Shown here: positions 58,940-64,000 of the stretch, piece after piece
Layout: every line of letters starts with the position of its first letter
Numbering within the stretch: the stretch's first letter is position 1
Assembly (NCBI RefSeq): GCF_006716085.1
Contig: NZ_VFON01000001.1
Location: 1,178,001 to 1,242,000, forward strand
Direction of reading: 5' to 3'
Source of the DNA: Leucobacter komagatae
Lineage (GTDB): Bacteria > Actinomycetota > Actinomycetes > Actinomycetales > Microbacteriaceae
Length of the DNA stretch: 64,000 bases
The notes under the pieces: model-generated
The model's database searches: none
Told to the model about the DNA's origin: nothing
Seen by the model: the letters and a program-made list of their open reading frames with translations, nothing else
Translations under genes and position numbers: made by a program

Positions 58940-59979
58940 CCGTCAAGATTCTGCCTTCAACCGGGGAACGCCCCGAGCCCGAGGAGCGGCGGCTGCTGCG
59001 GGTCGAAGCGAAGAACGCCGCCACACCGATCGAGCGAAAGCCCGAGTGGATCAAGACTCGCGCACGCACCGGGCCCGAATACCGCGCCGTGCAGCAGCTC
59101 GTGAAGTCGGAAGGCCTGCACACCGTCTGCGCGGAAGCGGGGTGCCCGAACATCTACGAGTGCTGGGAGGACCGCGAGGCCACCTTCCTCATCGGCGGGT
59201 CGATCTGCACGCGCCGATGTGATTTCTGCCAAATCACGTCAGGGAAGCCACTCCCCCTGGACCGCGACGAGCCGCGACGGGTCGCCGAGTCCGTGCGCAC
59301 AATGGGTCTCCGCTACGCAACGATCACAGGGGTCACCCGTGACGACCTGCCTGACACTGGTGCGTGGCTGTACGCCGAGACAATTCGCCAGATCCACGCG
59401 CTAAACCCTGGCGCCGGTGTTGAAGTCCTCGCTGACGACCTCGGCGGGCGACCGGAAGACCTTGAGCAGGTGTTCGAAGCATCGCCCGAGGTGTTCGCGC
59501 ACAACCTTGAGACGGTGCCCCGCATCTTCCGGCGGATCAGGCCAGGGTTCCGCTACGAGCGCTCACTTGGGGTGCTCGAGCGGGCCCGCGCCGCGGGAAT
59601 GATCACGAAGTCAAACCTCATTCTCGGCATGGGCGAGACTAGCGCCGAGATCAGCTCGACGATGCGCGAACTTCGCGACGCGGGCTGCGATATCCTCACC
59701 CTCACCCAGTACCTCCGGCCGTCGAAGCTGCACCACCCGGTCGAACGTTGGGTTCGCCCGGAAGAGTTCGTTGACCTCACGAAAGAGGCTGAGGGGTTGG
59801 GCTTCAGCGGGGTGCTTGCGGGCCCGCTCGTGCGTTCTTCTTACCGGGCGGGCAGGCTGTGGGCTCAGGCAATGACCCGAAAAGGCAACGCGATCCCCGC
59901 GCAACTGCGGCACTTGGAGAAAGCAGCAGAGACCGCGGACCTGGCTTCGACGTTCCCGCAGGCCGTCGCGACCCTGTAG
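58936..59979 (+). CDS. lipA: Lipoyl synthase
   Basis: A 347-residue radical-SAM enzyme that inserts two sulfurs into octanoyl-lipoyl domains. The auxiliary cluster cysteines are C65, C70 and C76 ([12 protein letters not shown]). The radical-SAM motif is C91, C95 and C98 (CTRRCDFC). The conserved C-terminal Ser near 310 (LVRSSYRAG) completes the auxiliary cluster. Translation is coupled to lipB. The ATG at 58936 fits the family start. Confidence 0.97.
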   Translation: MTVKILPSTGERPEPEERRLLRVEAKNAATPIERKPEWIKTRARTGPEYRAVQQLVKSEGLHTVCAEAGCPNIYECWEDREATFLIGGSICTRRCDFCQITSGKPLPLDRDEPRRVAESVRTMGLRYATITGVTRDDLPDTGAWLYAETIRQIHALNPGAGVEVLADDLGGRPEDLEQVFEASPEVFAHNLETVPRIFRRIRPGFRYERSLGVLERARAAGMITKSNLILGMGETSAEISSTMRELRDAGCDILTLTQYLRPSKLHHPVERWVRPEEFVDLTKEAEGLGFSGVLAGPLVRSSYRAGRLWAQAMTRKGNAIPAQLRHLEKAAETADLASTFPQAVATL

Positions 59980-60022
59980 CTCAGCGGCGGCATCGGGCAG
60001 CGACGGCCACAGGGTGCGACGC

Positions 60023-60919
60023 CTACCGCGCAGGCAGCAGGTCGAGGTCAGCGAGCACGGCGAGCACCTGTTCGTGCCTGTTGAACGTGTACAGGTGAAT
60101 CGAGGGCGCCCCACCCTCGAGCAGCTCCCGCGCGAGGCCGATCGTGTGTTCGACACCGAGCTCGGGCGCATACCCGCCAGCCTCCTCGAGCGCGCGTTCC
60201 AGGGCGGGAGGCGCGGGGCGGCCCGCGAGCGACGCGACCTTCCGAAGCTGCCCGCTTGTCGAGACAGGCATGAGCCCAGGCAGCAGCGGCATGCCGAGCC
60301 CAGCTTCCCGAGCGGCATCCGCGAACGAAAGGTACTCGTCTGCCTCGAAGAAGAGCTGCGTGATCGCGAACTGCGCGCCCGCGGCCTCCTTCGCGAGCAA
60401 CCAGTCGATGTCGGCGGAGCGCCCCCGCGAGAGCGGGTGCCCGTTCGGGTACGCCGCAACGGCTGTTCGCCCCACGCTTGTGAAAGCCGGCCGCTCGGCC
60501 CGCGCCTCCGCGATCAGCTCGGTGAGTTCGAGCGCGCTGAGCGACCCCGCGACCTCGGGAGCCGACTCGTCGAGGCCCTGCGGCGGGTCTCCGCGCAGGG
60601 CGAGGAAGTCGTGGATCCCGGCATCCATGATCCGGTGAATCGTGTCGCGGATCGCCTCGCGCGACTCGCGCACCGTCGTGAGGTGGGCGAGCGGCAGCGC
60701 GTCGGTGTGGTCGCGGAGGTACGCGAGCAGGTCGAGCGACGCATCGCGGTTCGAGCCGTTCGCCCCGTAGGTCACCGAGATGAAGTCGGGGCCGACGGCA
60801 GAGAGGTGCTGCACCGAGTTGCCGAGCGCGAGCGCCGCGGCCCCCGACCGTGCCGGGAAGACCTCGAATGAGAAGCGGGCGCGCGTGGGCGCACTACCCG
60901 TCAAGAGCGTCGCGTTCAC
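60023..60919 (-). CDS. metF: Methylenetetrahydrofolate reductase
   Basis: A 298-residue TIM-barrel flavoprotein starting at GTG 60919 (GTGA overlap with the upstream gene). It shows FSFEVFPARSG with the catalytic Glu, SVTYGANGSNRDASL, LALRGDPPQG (conserved DP), GAQFAITQLFFEADEYL and PGLMPVS. It makes 5-methyltetrahydrofolate, the methyl donor for MetE. Translational coupling with two MetE-type genes fits one methionine-synthesis operon. Confidence 0.95.
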   Translation of the reverse strand: MNATLLTGSAPTRARFSFEVFPARSGAAALALGNSVQHLSAVGPDFISVTYGANGSNRDASLDLLAYLRDHTDALPLAHLTTVRESREAIRDTIHRIMDAGIHDFLALRGDPPQGLDESAPEVAGSLSALELTELIAEARAERPAFTSVGRTAVAAYPNGHPLSRGRSADIDWLLAKEAAGAQFAITQLFFEADEYLSFADAAREAGLGMPLLPGLMPVSTSGQLRKVASLAGRPAPPALERALEEAGGYAPELGVEHTIGLARELLEGGAPSIHLYTFNRHEQVLAVLADLDLLPAR

Positions 60920-62118
60920 ACCCCACCCCCGAGTACCTGAGCCGGGCCGGCGAGCTCAGCGGTCGCGAGCTCGGTGCCGCGCACGCGGGCAGCGATCTTC
61001 GCGAACGCGACCTCGCGCGCGTGGTCTGGCGAGCCGTGGCGCGGCTTCTCATCGATGAGGTACGGCGAGAAGCCACAGTCGTCGGTGGAGCCCAGCAGCT
61101 CGGGCGGCACGAATCTGGCGGCCCGCACGAGCTGGTCGCGCACCTCCTCGGCGGTCTCGAGTTTGGGATGCGTCGGGTTGGTGACGCCGAGCAGCACGCG
61201 CGGCGCGGCCCGCCCCGCCGCGCTGAGTGCCGCAAGCTCCCTCCCGACGAGCCGAGCGACGCGATCGGGATCCTTCTCCGACGCCGCCTGCACGAGGAAG
61301 TAGCCGGCCTCGATCTGGAAGAGCTCGGGCAGCAACTCCGCGTAGTCGACGTCGGCGCTGTGCGCCGAGTCGTTGTCGTTCCCTGGGCAGGTGTGCACCC
61401 CGACGGCAGACCGCTCGGCGTCAGTCAGCTCGCCGAGCACCCGGTTGAGGAGCTCGATGAAGCGGCCGAGCGCTCGGGGGCCGGCCCACGGCGCGCGCAC
61501 GTCGCGACGCAGCGCAAGCCTGCCCTCGGTGAAGTCGATCGATACGCGGCTTGCCCCGGCGACGAAACACCGCCGGATATCCTCCGCGCAGCCGGCAACG
61601 ACGTCGTCGAGGAAAGCCTCGCGGGTGTAGTCGGCGAGCCCGGCCTCTGGGAACGTCAGCGACAGCATCGACGGTGAGATCACCGCCTGCTTGAGCGGGA
61701 GCGAGGTGGTTGCGCGTGCGCGCGCAACGTCGTCGGCTGCCCAGCCGAGGAACCGGAATGGAGCCGACGCGAGCGTCGGCACCACCCGGTGGTGCCCGTC
61801 CGCGAACACCGCAAACACGGGCCCGGCTTCAACGTCACCGCCTGCGAGCGGGTAGCTCGCGAAACTCTGGCGCCGCTGCTCGCCGTCGCTCACGATCTGG
61901 GAGCCGGTCTCGGCGAGCCGCCGGAGCGTGTCGGCCACCGCGTGATCCTGCTCGCGCTCGAGCTCGGCGGCGGAGATCGCGCCGATCTCGGCGTCGAGGA
62001 CCGCCCGCTGCAGCCGCGAGGGCCGCGGGAGCGAACCGACCTGCTCCGTCGGCAGCCCGTCAGCGGGCCACGGCCGCACCCCGGCCGCGCCGAGGGCGAT
62101 GCCCGCCGCCGCGACCAC
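60916..62118 (-). CDS. Stand-alone core-MetE-like methionine synthase
   Basis: A 400-residue protein starting at GTG 62118, which shares one base with the metE stop (TAGTG). It corresponds only to the catalytic C-terminal barrel of MetE: TEQVGSLPRP, SDGEQRRQSFASYPLAGG, VSIDFTEGRLAL, and zinc ligands in VGVHTCPGNDND (His, Cys), AASEKDP (Glu) and GSTDDCGFSP (Cys). Core-MetE proteins can transfer methyl groups to homocysteine from donors other than folate, or with partner proteins. No MesX-like partner lies here. The methyl donor is not known. Confidence 0.85.
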   Translation of the reverse strand: MVAAAGIALGAAGVRPWPADGLPTEQVGSLPRPSRLQRAVLDAEIGAISAAELEREQDHAVADTLRRLAETGSQIVSDGEQRRQSFASYPLAGGDVEAGPVFAVFADGHHRVVPTLASAPFRFLGWAADDVARARATTSLPLKQAVISPSMLSLTFPEAGLADYTREAFLDDVVAGCAEDIRRCFVAGASRVSIDFTEGRLALRRDVRAPWAGPRALGRFIELLNRVLGELTDAERSAVGVHTCPGNDNDSAHSADVDYAELLPELFQIEAGYFLVQAASEKDPDRVARLVGRELAALSAAGRAAPRVLLGVTNPTHPKLETAEEVRDQLVRAARFVPPELLGSTDDCGFSPYLIDEKPRHGSPDHAREVAFAKIAARVRGTELATAELAGPAQVLGGGV

Positions 62119-64000
62119 TACGCCTCCGCGCGCACGGCCTTCGCGGCCGTGACGAGGTTCTTGAGGCTTGCGACGGTCTCGTCGTAGCCGCGCGTCTTCA
62201 GCCCGCAGTCGGGGTTCACCCAGAGCTGCTCGCCCGGGATGCGGGCAGCGGCGATGCGGATGAGCTCGGTCTGCTCGTCAACGCCCGGCACGCGCGGCGA
62301 GTGGATGTCGTACACGCCCGGGCCGATGCCGCGCGAGTAGCCGTGGTCGCCCAGCGGCTCGACAACGTCCATGCGGCTACGCGCCGCCTCGATCGAGGTG
62401 ACATCGGCGTCGAGCCCATCAACGGCCTCGATGATCTCACCGAACTCCGAGTAACAGAGGTGCGTGTGGATCTGCACCCCGGCGCCCGCGCCGCCCGTCG
62501 CGAGGCGGAACGAGCCGACCGACCAATCGAGGTACGCGGCCTGCCTCGCGCGGTCGAGCGGCAGCAGCTCGCGGAGTGCAGGCTCGTCGACCTGCACGAT
62601 CCCGATGCCGGCGTCGACGAGGTCGGCGATCTCATCGCGAAGCGCGAGCGCGACCTGCGACGCCGTATCGCCGAGCGGTTGGTCGTCGCGCACGAACGAC
62701 CACGCAAGAATCGTCACGGGCCCCGTGAGCATGCCCTTCACCGGCTTGTCGGTGAGCGACTGCGCGTACTCCGACCAGCGGACCGTCATCGGCGCGGGCC
62801 TGGAGACATCACCCCAGAGAATCGACGGGCGCGTCGCCCGGCTCCCGTACGACTGCACCCACCCGTGCTCGGTCACCGCGAACCCATCGAGCAGCTCCGC
62901 GAAGTACTGCACCATGTCGTTGCGCTCGGCCTCGCCATGGACGAGCACGTCGAGCCCTATCTCCTCCTGCAGCCTGATCACGCTCGCGATCTCATCGCGC
63001 AGAAACCCCTCGTACGCGGCGGTATCGATCTCCCCGCGCACGAATGACGCGCGGGCCTTCCGGATCTCCGGTGTCTGCGGGAACGACCCGATCGTCGTCG
63101 TTGCGAGCTGCGGAATGTTCAGCGTGCGCTGCGCGTCCCTGCGCTCCCCCTCCGTGACGCGGTTCCGGTCGGGCTCCCCCGCCGCCGCGACCCGCGCCCG
63201 GATCTCGTCGACGTGCACTCCCGGCGCTGCGTCACGGTCGGCGAGCACCCGATCAACCTCCGCGAGATCCTGCTCGATCGACTCGCCCGCGAGCCCCTTG
63301 GCGAGCACCGCGACCTGCTCAACCTTCTGATCCGCGAACGCGAGCCACGACTTCAGTCGCGCGTCGAGCTTGGTCTCGTCGCTCACGTCGTGGGGCACGT
63401 GCTGCAGGCTGTTCGAGGTGCCAACGACGACGTTGATCCCGGCGGCTTGGAGCGCGCCGAGCGTCTCGAACGCCGCGCGCAGGTCGGTGCGCCAGATGTT
63501 TCGGCCGTCGACGACGCCCGCAACAAACTGCTTGTCCGCGAGGGCCGCCGCGAGCGAGCCGTCGGCGAGGGCAGCCGCGGGCAGGTCACCGCGAACCAGG
63601 TCGGCGTGCACGGCGTCGATGGGCAGCGCCGCGAGCCGGGTGGCCGCGGCGGCAGAGTCGCCGTAGGGGGCCGTGAGCAGGATCCGGGGGCGCTCGACCG
63701 CACCACCGAGCGCGGCGTAGGCGCGTTCGACGAGCGTGAGCACCTCCGTGCGCGGCACGCGCAGCGAGTCAGAGACGAGCGCGGGCTCGTCGAGCTGCAC
63801 CCAGCTCGCGCCCGCTGCGGCGAGCGCCCGGAGGATCTCGGCGTACACCGCCGTCACCTCGTCGAGGCGGGAGATCGGGTCGAAGCCGTTACCGGCGTCG
63901 TCCGAGGCCTTCGCGAGCAGCAGGTAGGTCACCGGGCCGACGAGCACGGGGCGGGTCTCAATGCCCTGCTCGCGCGCCTCGCGGTACTGCGCGACGAGGG
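62118..64000 (-). CDS. metE: Cobalamin-independent methionine synthase, C-terminal part
   Basis: The frame enters from the right edge (REAREQGIETRPVLVGPVTYLLLAK) and ends at TAG 62118-62120, giving 627 residues; the N-terminus lies outside the window. It shows the N-terminal barrel end (YAEILRALAAAGASWVQLDEPAL), the linker, and the catalytic barrel (TTTIGSFPQTPEIRKAR, RNDMVQYFAELLDGFA, IVQVDEPALRELLPL). Zinc ligands are VQIHTHLCYSEFG (His, Cys), TSIEAARS (Glu) and VNPDCGLKTRG (Cys). It methylates homocysteine with 5-methyl-tetrahydropteroyl-triglutamate. Confidence 0.96.
   Translation of the reverse strand, partial: LVAQYREAREQGIETRPVLVGPVTYLLLAKASDDAGNGFDPISRLDEVTAVYAEILRALAAAGASWVQLDEPALVSDSLRVPRTEVLTLVERAYAALGGAVERPRILLTAPYGDSAAAATRLAALPIDAVHADLVRGDLPAAALADGSLAAALADKQFVAGVVDGRNIWRTDLRAAFETLGALQAAGINVVVGTSNSLQHVPHDVSDETKLDARLKSWLAFADQKVEQVAVLAKGLAGESIEQDLAEVDRVLADRDAAPGVHVDEIRARVAAAGEPDRNRVTEGERRDAQRTLNIPQLATTTIGSFPQTPEIRKARASFVRGEIDTAAYEGFLRDEIASVIRLQEEIGLDVLVHGEAERNDMVQYFAELLDGFAVTEHGWVQSYGSRATRPSILWGDVSRPAPMTVRWSEYAQSLTDKPVKGMLTGPVTILAWSFVRDDQPLGDTASQVALALRDEIADLVDAGIGIVQVDEPALRELLPLDRARQAAYLDWSVGSFRLATGGAGAGVQIHTHLCYSEFGEIIEAVDGLDADVTSIEAARSRMDVVEPLGDHGYSRGIGPGVYDIHSPRVPGVDEQTELIRIAAARIPGEQLWVNPDCGLKTRGYDETVASLKNLVTAAKAVRAEA

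Overview
This is a high-GC actinobacterial chromosome segment. Gene order (lexA/LysM/hisC-hisB-hisH-priA-sseB; a DUF1844 gene divergent from infC-rpmI-rplT-trmH; pheS-pheT), the bifunctional-type PriA and the PriA-linked SseB protein suggest Microbacteriaceae, perhaps Leucobacter. That assignment is inferred from gene content only; no rRNA or tRNA gene was seen.

Layout. 1-117: start of a VOC-family gene running off the left edge. 362-12865: a polymorphic-toxin island. A 1743-residue Rhs/YD-repeat protein is followed by seven paralogous small membrane proteins (two N-terminal membrane helices plus a PH-like domain) that look like an immunity bank. The first is split by a 1.3-kb IS110-family element with a recognisable bridge-RNA region. 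A decayed second Rhs tip lies between the first and second, and the seventh is broken by an internal deletion. 12887-17493: an NmrA-like reductase and pheST. 17625-20834: a copper-handling and DyP peroxidase operon. 21156-27218: trimethylamine monooxygenase and two regulator-centred redox/export modules, each with a divergent HxlR regulator. 27252-30094: trmH-rplT-rpmI-infC and DUF1844. 30366-33174: AzlCD exporter and MetPS importer. 33228-50824: a carboxylic-acid catabolic island with SDRs, quinone reductase, TetR, a complete LIV-type ABC transporter with two binding proteins, acyl-CoA ligase, ACAD10/11-like dehydrogenase, APH-type kinase, a QsdR-like TetR, thiolase, SDR and MaoC hydratase. 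50904-58074: sseB, priA, hisH, hisB, ccdA, dsbA, hisC, LysM and lexA. 58235-59979: lipBA. 60023-64000: metF, a stand-alone core-MetE protein, and metE running off the right edge.

How the parts work together. In the 33-51 kb island an uptake system, CoA activation, a kinase plus acyl-CoA dehydrogenase pair resembling the LvaA/LvaC route for 4-hydroxyacyl-CoAs, and a hydratase/dehydrogenase/thiolase set together can make a complete beta-oxidation route. Three near-identical palindromes (CATACCG-N6-CGGTATG) upstream of the transporter, an SDR and the kinase operon suggest one shared TetR-type regulon. The copper genes probably serve the Tat-exported peroxidase or general copper homeostasis. Housekeeping blocks that are usually adjacent (trmH to pheS, sseB to DUF1844) are separated here by accessory DNA, so the window looks like a conserved backbone interrupted by two or three gene islands.

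The most unusual signals are the Rhs immunity bank with its IS110 insertion and matching guide sequences, the shared palindromic regulon with the LvaAC-like pair, and intergenic repeats: two foldback elements with compensatory changes and three separate heptamer arrays.
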